A stretch of 64,000 nt of DNA from Myxococcales bacterium (GCA_012513515.1 JAAZCA010000019.1:62001-126000), one strand, 5' to 3'. Counted from the stretch's first letter, positions 27,033-36,709 are shown. The notes: generated by a model not told the origin, from the letters alone. Program-made: numbers and translations.

Positions 27033-28631
27033 TCACCACTCATAAAGCGGCTTCCAGGTATTAACAGTCCACTGGTTGACATCTACGCCGACTTTGTAAT
27101 TTTCCACATTTCCGAAGCGATTTGATACCGAGAGAAGGGTCGGAAAGGTGAAAAGAAACGTCGAAGGCTGCTGCAAAGCTATGCGACGATGGATTTCCTT
27201 CATTACCCTGGACCTATTGTTCTCGTCGAACTCGTCCATCGCCCTCTCTATCAGGCTGTCCACCTCGGGATCGGAAAGCCCCATGAAATTGGAGCCGGAG
27301 TCGGATTGTGAGGAATGCCACACCGAATACGGGTCTTCCAAAAGAGGAAGGGCGAATGCGAAATGAGCTGCGTCGAAATCTCTCTGGATTATGCGGCCGA
27401 CGAGGCTCCCCCATTCAAGCGCTGAAATATTCATCTCGATTCCGATGCGCGCAAGCTCCTTTTTGAGAAATACGGCTATGCTCCTGCCGGTGCGATCTCC
27501 GGAGGCCATAAGGATCTCGAAACGAAATGGAACGCCATCTCTTTCCCTGATTCCGTCCCCATCCTTATCGACCCATCCGGCCTTCTCGATGAGTCGAAGC
27601 GCCTCGCTAGGGTCGAAGGGGAGGGGGTTCACTGATGAGTCATAGTTTTTACCGAAGCGGTAGAACGGTCCGGTGACGGCTTCACCATTTCCGAAAAAAA
27701 TCTTGGCGAGAATTTCGTTTCGGTTAACCAGCATCCCCATTGCCCTTCTCACATTCGCGTCGTCGAAAAAAGCGCGGCGCATATTCCAAGCTATCATGGA
27801 ATAATTTGGGGGATAGTATTTTGTCTTCATGAAATTTTGGGCAAAATTTTCAGAGGTACTCTGAAAGTGCCACTGGAAATTGGATAGATTCAACTTGTCC
27901 AGGGCGCCCTTTTTAAGAAGAGCAAATGCGGTCACATCGCTTGGAACTATGTTGTATTTTATCCCTGAAATTTTCGGAAGAGTTCCAAAATAACGGTCGA
28001 ATCTGCGGAGTTTTACATAGCTTCCCCGTTTCCAGTTTTCAAAATAGAAAGGTCCCGATCCTACGGGGGCATCGTTGGCCGGGCTGGAGTTGAAGGAATC
28101 GATATCGCCATACACGTGCCTTGGGAGTATTTTCACGAGCCCCAAAATAGCCATCATCTTGAAGTTCGGCTTTGAAAACCTGAAAATCACATCTCGCTCT
28201 CCAATTTTATCAACGGAAACCAAAGAGTCGAAATATGATCGGGTCACCGCGGCATCGACGCGCTTATCCCTGATGGCAGAAAAAGTGAACACAACATCAT
28301 CAGCAGTCAAAGGGACTCCATCGTGCCACAGGACGTTTTCCCTTATCGTAAATTCATACGACAGACGGTCGTCCGAAATTTTCCAAGAACTCGCAAGCAG
28401 CCCTTTGAGTTCCAGCGACTCGTTGTCATATTCAAGGAGAGAGCTGAAGATGGCGCTGGTAACCGTATGGGCGCTCATCTCTGCGGCTAGGATCGGATTC
28501 AGGGTAGTCGGATCGCTAACCAGCCTGTCGGAAAGAAAGCCCGGGTCCCGTTCCACCATGAAGTTGCAGGCTGGGAAAAGAAAGGCCGCGAGAAGAATCG
28601 CAAAAAGCCTTTTGCACCCCACTTTGCTCAT
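27033..28631 (-). CDS. Family 5 extracellular solute-binding lipoprotein
   Basis: A 532-residue substrate-binding component of the OppBCDF-type importer. A lipoprotein signal ends in FPAC, with Cys as the lipid-attached residue. The SBP_bac_5 core is visible from SDRLVSDPTTLNPILAAEMS through WKISDDRLSYEFTIRENVLWHDGVPLTADDVVFTF, and the C-terminal part shows KAGWVDKDGDGIRERDGVPFRF. The ligand could be peptides, nickel complexes or other small molecules and cannot be chosen from sequence. It overlaps the LolB-like lipoprotein gene by 4 bases (ATGA). Confidence 0.93.
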   Translation of the reverse strand: MSKVGCKRLFAILLAAFLFPACNFMVERDPGFLSDRLVSDPTTLNPILAAEMSAHTVTSAIFSSLLEYDNESLELKGLLASSWKISDDRLSYEFTIRENVLWHDGVPLTADDVVFTFSAIRDKRVDAAVTRSYFDSLVSVDKIGERDVIFRFSKPNFKMMAILGLVKILPRHVYGDIDSFNSSPANDAPVGSGPFYFENWKRGSYVKLRRFDRYFGTLPKISGIKYNIVPSDVTAFALLKKGALDKLNLSNFQWHFQSTSENFAQNFMKTKYYPPNYSMIAWNMRRAFFDDANVRRAMGMLVNRNEILAKIFFGNGEAVTGPFYRFGKNYDSSVNPLPFDPSEALRLIEKAGWVDKDGDGIRERDGVPFRFEILMASGDRTGRSIAVFLKKELARIGIEMNISALEWGSLVGRIIQRDFDAAHFAFALPLLEDPYSVWHSSQSDSGSNFMGLSDPEVDSLIERAMDEFDENNRSRVMKEIHRRIALQQPSTFLFTFPTLLSVSNRFGNVENYKVGVDVNQWTVNTWKPLYEW

Positions 28632-29452
28632 AGTCCCCCGGAAGAGGCGTCCAGATCGGTGATTTTTTTGAAACCGTGTTCGTTTGGACTGAAGATATAA
28701 TCATCGATAGGCCCGCCGAATGAAACGTCCTTGTAGGAAATCACTATCTGTATCCCCCTCGAAGGGAAATGGAGGGTTATGTGGAATGGAAACTTAACCT
28801 TCCCAACCCATCTGTGATCATCAAACTCGGCAATAAAATCTATCCTTCGTCCTCCGTCGCCGTATCGCACGAGTTTTCTGACGAACCCCCCTTTTTCGGT
28901 GGTCCAAAGGTGGAGTTCCCCGCCGTAGGCCACGAAATGATAGGCGTTTCTGCCTTCCAGTTGGGTAAAACCGGAATGTTTGCCCGTGGTGGGAAATCCG
29001 CTGATAATAGCTATCAGGTCGGTTACATCGAGCTGGAAATCTATAAGGCGCTGCAAATTTTTTCTAACGGAACGACCTTTGTAAAGCCTTCCCTTTGCGG
29101 GAAGGTCGAGCCAAACCTGATCGCCGCTCGAACCGGTCCGGGCCCAAACATCTGCCAGAGAGTCGATAGCGTCTATCCTGATTTTATCAGGACGATGGAT
29201 GAGCAAAACCGCATCCGTCTTTCGCTCATTATCTCCGTCGGAGATGTCGAATTTGACCAGCGCTTTGAGAGAAGCAGTTTCGGACTCAAACTCCTTCAGG
29301 TGCGTCTCAAGCTTTTGTGAAGCTTCGCTGTTCCTTCCTATTTCTCCACGGATCACGTGCGGCGGGCGCTTGGCGCATCCTGTAAGGTACAGAAGGGGAG
29401 CGACCATGAGAAGGAGTGCAGCGCATTTTTTAAAATCAGGAATACTCTTCAT
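28628..29452 (-). CDS. LolA/LolB-like outer-membrane lipoprotein (DUF4292-like)
   Basis: A 274-residue lipoprotein with lipobox LTGC. The mature part has the LolA/LolB-type half-barrel strand pattern: LKALVKFDISDGDN, AVLLIHRPDKIRIDAIDS, RTGSSGDQVWLDLPAKGRLYKG and VRYGDGGRRIDFIAEFDDH. Such proteins shuttle or anchor lipoproteins at the outer membrane. The fold call rests on pattern only. It sits between a TPR lipoprotein and the binding protein with 4-base overlaps on both sides, so it is in the same transcript. Confidence 0.72.
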   Translation of the reverse strand: MKSIPDFKKCAALLLMVAPLLYLTGCAKRPPHVIRGEIGRNSEASQKLETHLKEFESETASLKALVKFDISDGDNERKTDAVLLIHRPDKIRIDAIDSLADVWARTGSSGDQVWLDLPAKGRLYKGRSVRKNLQRLIDFQLDVTDLIAIISGFPTTGKHSGFTQLEGRNAYHFVAYGGELHLWTTEKGGFVRKLVRYGDGGRRIDFIAEFDDHRWVGKVKFPFHITLHFPSRGIQIVISYKDVSFGGPIDDYIFSPNEHGFKKITDLDASSGGL

Positions 29453-31047
29453 TTTTCCAACTCCTCCAACTTCTTGCCGAGCCTTTCGACAGTCTCATCG
29501 TCATGATTTTCCTTTGAACTTTCAAGATCCAAAGCCTTTTGAAAATATTTCTTTGCTTCCTTTCGGTCGCCGGTTGCCAGATATGTATCTGCTATGTGTT
29601 CCAGTATGGCAGGTTCTCCGGGGGCCATGGAATTCGCCTTGAGAAGAATTTTCAAGGCCTTCTCGTATTCGCCCTTCTTGAAAAACAACCATCCGAGGCT
29701 GTCGGTTACAAAGCCGTCATCAGGCTTCAGATGCAAGGCTCGTTCTATCATCTCCTGTGCTTTGTCGAGCTTTTCGCCTCTATCGGCATATGTGTAACCG
29801 ATGTAGTTTAGAGCGCTGGCGCTGTTCGGGTTAAGGCGCAAAAGGCTCTTCATGGATTCAAGGGCCTTCTCCTTCATCTTTGCGCGCTCATAGAGGAGGG
29901 CGAGGAGAAAGAACATCCTTTCATCATTGGGAAGCTCGGATGTCCCTTTCTTGAGAGTGCCAATCGCATCCTGGAGTTTGCCCTGCTCTTCGTATATCGC
30001 CGCCAGATACTCGTACATCTCGGCTATGTCACCGCGTTTAGCGATTCCATTCGACAGAGACCTCTCCGCCTCTTCGTAATTACCGGAGGAGCGATGTATC
30101 GTAGCAATCATCAGGCGTGATTCCTTGTAAAAGCCGGAGCTGGGGGGAACTCTCTCAAAAGACTTCAGAGAGCCTTCAATATCTCCAACGCTCTCGTAGA
30201 GAATTCCTAGATAGTAGGTGATCTTGTCCGCATCGGGATTGAGGGTAAGTATCCGTTCAAAGGTATCGATCGAATTTTCGTATTCCTTCAGCTCGTAGTA
30301 GATGAGAGCAAGGCGAAGCATCGCCGACAGATCGTCCGGGTCGACATTTGTTATCTCCTGATACAGCTCGAGCGCTTTGCGCAAATCCTTTTTGTCTATG
30401 TAGATCTGCGCAAGTTCGGTCATGGCTCCTACGCTGGAGGGCTCTATAGCGAACGCCTCGCTGTAGGATTTTATGGCGGAATCTTTATCTTTGAGATAGT
30501 TAGAGTAGATCGAGCCCATCATGAAATGCGCTATGAAGGAATCAGGGTTGATCTTTAAAAGTTCCCTGAGAGGTTGAAGGCCTGCACGATAGTCGTTGCT
30601 GGCCAAATACTGCCTTGAGAGCATCGTGTACGCATTCTCTTTTTTAGGGTCCTTCCTGATCACGCTTTGCAGCACCTTGATCGACGCTTCGTAATTCTGC
30701 ATTGAGGAATAAAGATCGGCGAGAAGAAGTTCTGCGTCCAAAAGACCGGGATCGAGCTGAACCGCTCTTCTGGCTTCATCTATCGCTTCTTCTATTTTTC
30801 TGTCCTGAGAAAGATTGTAGGCAAGAAGGTAGTGGAAGAAGGCAACGTCGGGCTCTTTGGCTATAAGTTTCCTCAGAGTCGCTGTGGACTTTCTTAGATC
30901 CCCCTCCAACATCAGGATATCTGATTTGAGAAATTCGAAATACGGATCGTACCCATCATCGATCTTTGCAATGCGGGGCTCCTTCTTGGCCGCACAGCCA
31001 AAAAGCATGAGCGAAACTAGAGCGATTGATAAAATCCTGAAATGCAA
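29449..31047 (-). CDS. TPR-repeat lipoprotein
   Basis: 532 residues from a TTG start at 31047, which follows a GGGGGG ribosome site and yields a proper lipoprotein signal (FRILSIALVSLMLFGC). A longer frame from 31104 would bury that signal. About 13-14 tetratricopeptide repeats fill the rest, for example AIDEARRAVQLDPGLLDAEL, ALELYQEITNVDPDDLSAML and MIERALHLKPDDGFVTDSLG. TPR lipoproteins serve as scaffolds in envelope assembly. The partner may be the LolB-like lipoprotein encoded next, since the genes overlap by 4 bases. Confidence 0.87.
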   Translation of the reverse strand: MHFRILSIALVSLMLFGCAAKKEPRIAKIDDGYDPYFEFLKSDILMLEGDLRKSTATLRKLIAKEPDVAFFHYLLAYNLSQDRKIEEAIDEARRAVQLDPGLLDAELLLADLYSSMQNYEASIKVLQSVIRKDPKKENAYTMLSRQYLASNDYRAGLQPLRELLKINPDSFIAHFMMGSIYSNYLKDKDSAIKSYSEAFAIEPSSVGAMTELAQIYIDKKDLRKALELYQEITNVDPDDLSAMLRLALIYYELKEYENSIDTFERILTLNPDADKITYYLGILYESVGDIEGSLKSFERVPPSSGFYKESRLMIATIHRSSGNYEEAERSLSNGIAKRGDIAEMYEYLAAIYEEQGKLQDAIGTLKKGTSELPNDERMFFLLALLYERAKMKEKALESMKSLLRLNPNSASALNYIGYTYADRGEKLDKAQEMIERALHLKPDDGFVTDSLGWLFFKKGEYEKALKILLKANSMAPGEPAILEHIADTYLATGDRKEAKKYFQKALDLESSKENHDDETVERLGKKLEELEK

Positions 31048-31118
31048 ATCCCCCCCTGTTTCCAAAAACGCCGGAAATATATGCGCACCCCCCTTTAAAT
31101 GCAAGGATATCAGGAGGT

Positions 31119-31871
31119 TCAGGGTTCGGATCCCACCTGAAAAAAAACCAAAAATTCGATATTTCCTTTGGCCCCTTTGATGGGGGATTCCATCAGACCG
31201 GCTACCCTCCAGCCTAATTCCTCCCCGGCATTTAAGACCTTTCGTGCTGCATCTCTCCTTGCAGTGGGGTCCCTGACTATTCCCCCATCACCAACCATAG
31301 AGGGAACGACTTCGAATTGTGGCTTGATTAGTGCGACTACGTCGGAATGCCGCGCCATAAACCTGTTCACTTCCGGGAGAACCACCTCGAGGGATATGAA
31401 AGAAACATCCACGACTGCGAGATCGATATCCTCTTGAATTTCGCTTTTTTCCAGTCGCCTTATATTCATCCTGTCGATGACCACGACCCTTGGATCGCGC
31501 GAAATTCTGTGATCCATCTGGCCGCGCCCTACGTCGACCGCATAAATTTTTGATGCCCCGGACTGCAAAAGGCAGTCTGAAAATCCGCCGGTAGAAGCCC
31601 CGATGTCCATGCATATTTTCCCGGATGGATCGATGCCAAAATTCTTCAGTGCGCTTGCGAGCTTAAGCCCGCCGCGGCTGACGTAAGGGCACTTATCGCC
31701 GCGCAGTCGAATATTTGCATCTGCATCGACGCGGGCGCCGGCCTTATCCACCGGGACGTCATCCACCAAAACGTCGCCGGCCATGACTGTAGCCCTGGCG
31801 TGATTGATATCGGGGACGAATCCGAGTTCGACGAGAAGATCGTCGATTCTCTTTTTGGATTTTTTGGACAC
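31119..31871 (-). CDS. tlyA: TlyA-family rRNA 2'-O-methyltransferase
   Basis: 250 residues from a GTG at 31871 with GGAG 8 bases upstream. An N-terminal S4 RNA-binding domain (RIDDLLVELGFVPDINHARATVMAGDVLVDD) is joined to an FtsJ/RrmJ methyltransferase domain with the SAM motif CMDIGASTGGFSDCLLQ and VYAVDVGRGQMDHRI. TlyA methylates the ribose of rRNA cytidines; in some bacteria it also has haemolysin-like effects, which here should not be assumed. In deltaproteobacteria it is more often beside ispA/dxs, but here it is about 12 kb away next to an orphan SHOCT gene. Confidence 0.92.
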   Translation of the reverse strand: MSKKSKKRIDDLLVELGFVPDINHARATVMAGDVLVDDVPVDKAGARVDADANIRLRGDKCPYVSRGGLKLASALKNFGIDPSGKICMDIGASTGGFSDCLLQSGASKIYAVDVGRGQMDHRISRDPRVVVIDRMNIRRLEKSEIQEDIDLAVVDVSFISLEVVLPEVNRFMARHSDVVALIKPQFEVVPSMVGDGGIVRDPTARRDAARKVLNAGEELGWRVAGLMESPIKGAKGNIEFLVFFQVGSEP

Positions 31872-31891
31872 GAGGAGTGCTCCCTGATGGA

Positions 31892-32869
31892 TCAAAGGTC
31901 CTTTAGGATCTCCTTCTTCTTCTGGGAATATTCCTTCTCGGTGATGAGTCCTTCTTTCTTCAGATCGTCGAGCTCCTGGAGGCGTCCTTTCACACCGCCA
32001 GCGGGGGCCGTCTGAACCGTAGCCGGGGCAGGGGCGGAAAGCGAATCTGAGGACTCAATAGCTGGGCCCTTCTTACGAGAGTTCTCGTAGCCTACTTCGT
32101 CCTTTTGGCTTTTCCGGCTTTTCGAGATGCCCTTTGTTTCCTGTTTATCGGTCGCTGGGTCGTTGATCTCAGATGTTTCTTCGAGCGGGGTTGGGGAGAT
32201 GAGCGGTTTTTTCTCGCCCTTCATTGTTACGCCCTGAGTCGGCTTCGCATCGGGCTTTGGCGCTTCGACGTAATTATAGTCCAGATCCAGGATGATCTCG
32301 CTCGTGTCGTCTATTCCAAATTTCTGTCCTGGCTGCAGCTCAAGATCGACCCTGAGGCCGCGAGCCTTGCTGGCAGCCTTAGCCTCATTGCCACGCTTAT
32401 CGACATCCCCGCTTATCTTGGCAAAGAGCTTGTTGAACTTAACGTGCAACTCGTTTCCGGAAATCCAACAGGTGGCTATATTCAGGGTGTCATTTCTGAG
32501 GATGAAGAAGGGATTTTTAGAGAGATATGACACCACGATTTCTTCAATCGGCGTTGCCCTGCTAAAAGCCGTCGTCATATTCGGTGCCAGGAAGTTGATG
32601 GCGGATTCGTCGAATACCTGCTGGTTCTCCGCTTCTTTCTTTATTATGTAGCGCTTCGAAAGTTTTATCGATGCAAGCGCGGCTTTCAATCCATCGACGT
32701 CGATGTTCACAGGATGTGTCATATTTCGCCCTTCGGCAACGCCGCCCTTAACCTCCTTTAGTTTGACGTAGTTGAAACGTTTGTTCGTTATTATGTAGGT
32801 GGTCTTGGCGGCAGTTGCCTCCGCAGATACAAAAACAAAAAGAACCACCAGTAGAAATATCCGCTTCAT
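31892..32869 (-). CDS. Exported protein with C-terminal SHOCT motif
   Basis: A 325-residue protein with signal peptide MKRIFLLVVLFVFVSAEATA and a beta-rich N-terminal half of about 190 residues that I do not recognise. A low-complexity Lys/Ser/Pro linker follows (about 205-285), then a C-terminal SHOCT motif (LQELDDLKKEGLITEKEYSQKKKEIL). SHOCT is a short helical oligomerisation or binding motif often found at protein ends. A strong GGGAGGGA site precedes the ATG. It is probably the first gene of the long minus-strand transcript running through tlyA to the ABC importer. Confidence 0.82.
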   Translation of the reverse strand: MKRIFLLVVLFVFVSAEATAAKTTYIITNKRFNYVKLKEVKGGVAEGRNMTHPVNIDVDGLKAALASIKLSKRYIIKKEAENQQVFDESAINFLAPNMTTAFSRATPIEEIVVSYLSKNPFFILRNDTLNIATCWISGNELHVKFNKLFAKISGDVDKRGNEAKAASKARGLRVDLELQPGQKFGIDDTSEIILDLDYNYVEAPKPDAKPTQGVTMKGEKKPLISPTPLEETSEINDPATDKQETKGISKSRKSQKDEVGYENSRKKGPAIESSDSLSAPAPATVQTAPAGGVKGRLQELDDLKKEGLITEKEYSQKKKEILKDL

Positions 32870-32926
32870 TCATCCCTCCCTTTTTGTGGGTCGCAATCTA
32901 TAACATACTCAAATGCATATCAAAGC

Positions 32927-32965
32927 AAAAAAGCCGTTCGAGGGTCGGCCTCGAACGGCGATTTT
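32927..32965 (-). terminator. Bidirectional-looking rho-independent terminator
   Basis: The 11-bp perfect stem GCCGTTCGAGG / CCTCGAACGGC with a 5-base loop is flanked by A6 on the left and ATTTTT on the right. It ends the minus-strand gene at 33007 (T-run after the stem on that strand) and insulates the SHOCT operon promoter. Confidence 0.9.
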
Positions 32966-33006
32966 TAGCGGCATCAGTAAAAGTCGATATTTAAGCGATG
33001 AACCCG

Positions 33007-34074
33007 TCAGCCATGGGACTTCATTTTCTCCTGCAAAAGCTCATTGAGCTCGTGAAGTTTCTCATTTGATACGGAGGAGCGCATTAACAAGTTACTTTGG
33101 AAAATGCTCGTGGCGGCCTTAAATGCGAGCGATGCACTGTTATAATCCGGCGTCTTGAGATACGCCCAAGTGGACCTCAGCTGGTATCTGACCGCCTCAT
33201 CCACTTCCGCGATAGAAGCCATGTCTCCGTAGTTGCGTGCCAGAAGGGCAAAATCTTTTCCAACGCAAGCCCCTCTGCAGGATCTGTGGAATGCGTTACT
33301 CTTGTCGGCATTTCCCGATAATTCCTTGAGGGCGGCCAACCTCCAAGAGTTTGCAGCTCTCAACTGAAACTGATTGGCATCCGCTATAAGTAAGTCTCTC
33401 CCCTCTTTAAATTTTCGGTGAATTCTTTCACGGGTCTCGGTTATATCTCGTTCGCTTTCGCCCTCCGCCAGAAGACAACAGGCATGACCCGCTGCATCGA
33501 GAGAGTTCATGTCCATATCCAGGGCACTTGCCTCCTCAAAAAATGCCTTTGCTTGGACTTCCTGAAACAGAGCGGCGGACAGATTCGCGTAAGGATATTC
33601 CAGTTTCTCCAGAGACTCAACAAACGAATCGATCGCCCTGCTCATCGGAACGATTTTGTTCGACTGATATAAGAAAGTGACCTCCCTCAAGGCCCGCAGC
33701 GATGACTTCCACGAATGATCCTCTTTGAAGGCAGCTTTTTTGGTTCTGGCGCCAGACAACCACCTTGCGATAGCGATTTTTTCAGATCTCTCGAGCGAAG
33801 CGACAAAGATAAGTCCCTGGAACATATTGGCCACAGTCTCTGTCAAGTTAGGGGAAATATCTGTCGATCTCATAGATGGCACAGGGGGATGAAAAGTCGA
33901 ATGTCTCAGAGCATGGGATGACATATTCAGCACAGGAGATGGAGGGAAGATCGGCTGGGACCTGCTCTGAAAAGTTCCCACTGAAGCAGCTGGAACCACC
34001 ATCGTGGCTGTACTAGCAAGTATCGAATCAAACAGCTGGGGAATTCTAGGGCCTATGGAACTGGGATAAAGCAT
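33007..34074 (-). CDS. Orphan helical protein with disordered N-terminus
   Basis: 355 residues with a strong AAGGAGAT site before the ATG. The first 75 residues are rich in Ser, Pro and Thr with no signal peptide. The rest is predicted helical with repeats of about 35-40 residues in TPR-like spacing (for example ALFQEVQAKAFFEEASALDMD and YQLRSTWAYLKTPDYNSASLAFKAATSI). No family was recognised. Its build, disordered leader plus helical repeats without an export signal, resembles the large orphan at 53779. It has its own terminator. Confidence 0.72.
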   Translation of the reverse strand: MLYPSSIGPRIPQLFDSILASTATMVVPAASVGTFQSRSQPIFPPSPVLNMSSHALRHSTFHPPVPSMRSTDISPNLTETVANMFQGLIFVASLERSEKIAIARWLSGARTKKAAFKEDHSWKSSLRALREVTFLYQSNKIVPMSRAIDSFVESLEKLEYPYANLSAALFQEVQAKAFFEEASALDMDMNSLDAAGHACCLLAEGESERDITETRERIHRKFKEGRDLLIADANQFQLRAANSWRLAALKELSGNADKSNAFHRSCRGACVGKDFALLARNYGDMASIAEVDEAVRYQLRSTWAYLKTPDYNSASLAFKAATSIFQSNLLMRSSVSNEKLHELNELLQEKMKSHG

Positions 34075-34456
34075 TACGATCTCCTTGGTATGGGTTATTA
34101 CACTGCTCGTACTTATCGCATTTCGCGGAAAAGTGTTGCTAATTTTTTACATATTTTTCCCCTCGAACGATGCGTATCCTAAATTTCGGAATAGGGGAAG
34201 GGTTTCAGTTTAAGTATATGATTTTAAATGATTTTATCTATCGCACGAATTTCATCTGACCCCGGAGATCCTATTCCACCCGCTTTTATCCCCCGGATGA
34301 ATCAGAAATAGATGGGCGGCACGGCGGCAGGTGTCAGAGGAAATCTCACCACGCTCGCACCGATGACCATGTCTTTGACACTTCTCCTCTCCCTGATTCG
34401 CACCCCTATAAAATCGAAATTGCCAAGGAGTTCTTTTTCCACTAACTGCCCTGTGC
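34075..34456. other. Intergenic region between divergent genes
   Basis: 382 bases that must hold the promoters of the orphan gene on the left and of rsmD on the right. The middle part (about 34130-34250) is A/T-rich. No RNA gene, repeat or convincing hairpin was seen. Confidence 0.5.
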
Positions 34457-35002
34457 ATGAGAGTCATCTCTGGAAAAGTCAAGGGACGCAGGCTAAAGGC
34501 GCCGAACTCCGATAAGGTGCGGCCAGCGCTCGATCAGGTCAAGGAGGCGATCTTCAATATCCTGTTCGATGTCGAAGATCTCTCCGTCCTCGATCTCTTC
34601 GCCGGCTGCGGCTCGGTTGGAATAGAGGCGCTATCACGCGGCGCAAAGTCCGTCGTTTTCGTCGAAATATGGGACAAGGCGGTCGAGTCGATCCGCGAAA
34701 ACCTTGAGCACTGCAAACTCTCGGAATCAGCCACCGTAATGAAGATGCCGGTCAGCAGGGCCATAGATGTCCTTTCGCGGCGCGAAGCCTCGTTCGAACT
34801 GATCTTCGTTGATCCTCCGTATCTTCAGGATCTCGTCAATCCGACGCTGGAACAACTGTCACATTCCGGAATAGCGCATAAAAATTCGATCATCGTCGTG
34901 GAACACCATCCGAAGGAGCCCGTATCTGTGCCGGCAAGCCTTATCTTGACCGACAGCCGCAAATATGGTCAAACGCGCGTCTCGTTTCTAAAGCCTGCTT
35001 AG
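34457..35002 (+). CDS. rsmD: 16S rRNA (guanine-966-N2)-methyltransferase
   Basis: 181 residues with the RsmD pattern: MRVISGKVKGRRL at the start, RPALDQVKEAIFNIL, the SAM motif VLDLFAGCGSVGIEALSRGA and the catalytic motif FVDPPY. It methylates G966 of 16S rRNA on the assembled small subunit. As in many proteobacteria it is followed directly by coaD (23 bases). The ribosome site is weak. Confidence 0.95.
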   Translation: MRVISGKVKGRRLKAPNSDKVRPALDQVKEAIFNILFDVEDLSVLDLFAGCGSVGIEALSRGAKSVVFVEIWDKAVESIRENLEHCKLSESATVMKMPVSRAIDVLSRREASFELIFVDPPYLQDLVNPTLEQLSHSGIAHKNSIIVVEHHPKEPVSVPASLILTDSRKYGQTRVSFLKPA

Positions 35003-35025
35003 AAATTACGAATGCGAGGTACGCC

Positions 35026-35517
35026 ATGCTGCACCAGGCGATATGCGCCGGAAGTTTTGATCCGCCTACCGACGGACACATCAATATAGTATCCAGAGGG
35101 CTAAAGATGTTTGACAAGGTGATAGTCGCGGTTGCGATGAACACTTCGAAGGACACGCTATTTACCGTGCATGAACGCGTTGAGATGCTGCGCGAAATTT
35201 TTGCCGATTATCAAAACGTAGAGATAGACGCCTTCGAAGGTCTTCTCGTCGAATATGCAAAAAAACGCGGCGTCCACACCATCCTTAGGGGACTGCGAAC
35301 CATAGGTGATTATGATTACGAATCCCAAATGGCGCTCGCCAATAAGACTCTCGATCCGGATATAGAGTTTCTCTATATGATGACAGAAGGAAAATATGCG
35401 CACATAAGTTCGTCGGTGATAAAAGAGGTTATCAGATTCGGCGGAAGCGGCTGCGGAATGATTCATCCACTGGTTGCAAGGCGGTTGAAGGAGAAACTCC
35501 TTCGGAAAGGAAGTTGA
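35026..35517 (+). CDS. coaD: Phosphopantetheine adenylyltransferase
   Basis: 163 residues, the normal length. It transfers AMP to 4'-phosphopantetheine, the fourth step of coenzyme A synthesis. The nucleotidyltransferase motif is GSFDPPTDGHINI, followed by RGLRTIGDYDYE and the C-terminal HISSSVIKEV. It is co-directional with rsmD and ends 4 bases before aspC. Other coenzyme A genes (coaC, coaB) lie 3 kb downstream. Confidence 0.97.
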   Translation: MLHQAICAGSFDPPTDGHINIVSRGLKMFDKVIVAVAMNTSKDTLFTVHERVEMLREIFADYQNVEIDAFEGLLVEYAKKRGVHTILRGLRTIGDYDYESQMALANKTLDPDIEFLYMMTEGKYAHISSSVIKEVIRFGGSGCGMIHPLVARRLKEKLLRKGS

Positions 35518-35521
35518 TGCC

Positions 35522-36709
35522 ATGGCTATCAAAATATCCAAACGCGCACAGCATATGGGGCAGTCGGCGACGCTGGCGATGTCCAGCGAGGCCAAGAAGA
35601 TGCGCGACGAAGGAATAGACGTGATAAGCTTCGCCACCGGCGAACCCGACTTCGCGACTCCCCAAAACATATCGAACTCTTCCATCATCGCCATAGAAAA
35701 AGGGCTTACAAAATATCCGCCAAGCGCCGGCCTTCCCGAACTCAGGAATGCGATCGCTGTCAAGCTCAAGAGGGAAAATTCCCTTTTCTACGACCCCTCG
35801 CAGATAGCGGTCACGTGCGGCGGTAAACACGCCATCTACAACGCGCTTCAGGTGATACTCGATCCAGGAGATGAGGTCGTGATACCTGCGCCGTTTTGGG
35901 TCTCCTACCCGGATCAGGTAAAGCTTGCCGATGGCAAGCCCGTCATAGTCGAGACCGGACCTGAGACCTCGTACAAGATAACCTTGCCGATGCTCAAACA
36001 GGCGATCACCGACAAGACCCGCGCTTTCATACTGAACTCCCCTTCCAATCCCACCGGCAACGCCTACGCGGAATCCGAGCTGCGGGAGATCGGGAATTTT
36101 CTGGCCGATCGCGGCATCGTAATAATTTCTGACGAGATTTACGAAAAGCTGGTCTACGACAACTTCACACATACATCGATCGCAGCCGCCGCGCCGGCAT
36201 GCAAGGATCTGACAATTCTCGTAAACGGCGTCGCGAAGGCCTATGCCATGACGGGGTGGAGGATGGGATATGCCGCGGGCCCAAAGGAGATCATAGCAAA
36301 GATGATTACCATGACCGGCCAGCAGATCACCGGCATTCCTCCGTTCGTTCAGATGGCCTGCGTCGAGGCACTCGAAGGGCCGCAGGATGAAATCGGACGG
36401 ATGAAGGAGGAGTTTAAAAAGAGGCGCGACTACATGCTCTCCCGCATGATCGAGATTCCTCGCCTCCATTGCGAAAAACCGCAGGGCGCATTCTATCTTT
36501 TTCCGGATATAAGCGCTTATCTTGGGAAATCGAACGGGATAAAAACATCGGATGATCTCGCAATGCACCTTCTGAAAAATGCTCATATCGCCACCGTCAG
36601 CGGTGCATCATTCGGGGCTCCAATGAACATAAGATTTTCATATGCTACCTCGATGAAAAATATCGAAGAGGGGATGAACAGATTTTCCAAGGCGCTGGCT
36701 GGGTTGTGA
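35522..36709 (+). CDS. aspC: Class I aminotransferase, aspartate aminotransferase type
   Basis: A 395-residue PLP enzyme of the Igamma aspartate aminotransferase type. It shows the typical N-terminus ISKRAQHMGQSATLAM, SFATGEPDFATP, SNPTGN and IISDEIYEKL, and the PLP lysine within NGVAKAYAMTGWRMGYA. The C-terminal substrate arginine is in MNIRFSYAT. It exchanges the amino group between aspartate (or similar acids) and 2-oxoglutarate. Its natural terminator appears to be at 37177, displaced by an inserted MITE-like element. Confidence 0.93.
   Translation: MAIKISKRAQHMGQSATLAMSSEAKKMRDEGIDVISFATGEPDFATPQNISNSSIIAIEKGLTKYPPSAGLPELRNAIAVKLKRENSLFYDPSQIAVTCGGKHAIYNALQVILDPGDEVVIPAPFWVSYPDQVKLADGKPVIVETGPETSYKITLPMLKQAITDKTRAFILNSPSNPTGNAYAESELREIGNFLADRGIVIISDEIYEKLVYDNFTHTSIAAAAPACKDLTILVNGVAKAYAMTGWRMGYAAGPKEIIAKMITMTGQQITGIPPFVQMACVEALEGPQDEIGRMKEEFKKRRDYMLSRMIEIPRLHCEKPQGAFYLFPDISAYLGKSNGIKTSDDLAMHLLKNAHIATVSGASFGAPMNIRFSYATSMKNIEEGMNRFSKALAGL

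Noticed and set aside
31119-31871. A haemolysin (common annotation for tlyA)
   Set aside because: The S4 plus FtsJ methyltransferase layout shows an rRNA-modifying enzyme; haemolysis is not supported by sequence.
34252-34482. A 76-codon minus-strand frame before rsmD
   Set aside because: It overlaps the rsmD start, has no ribosome site, and its residues show no family pattern.
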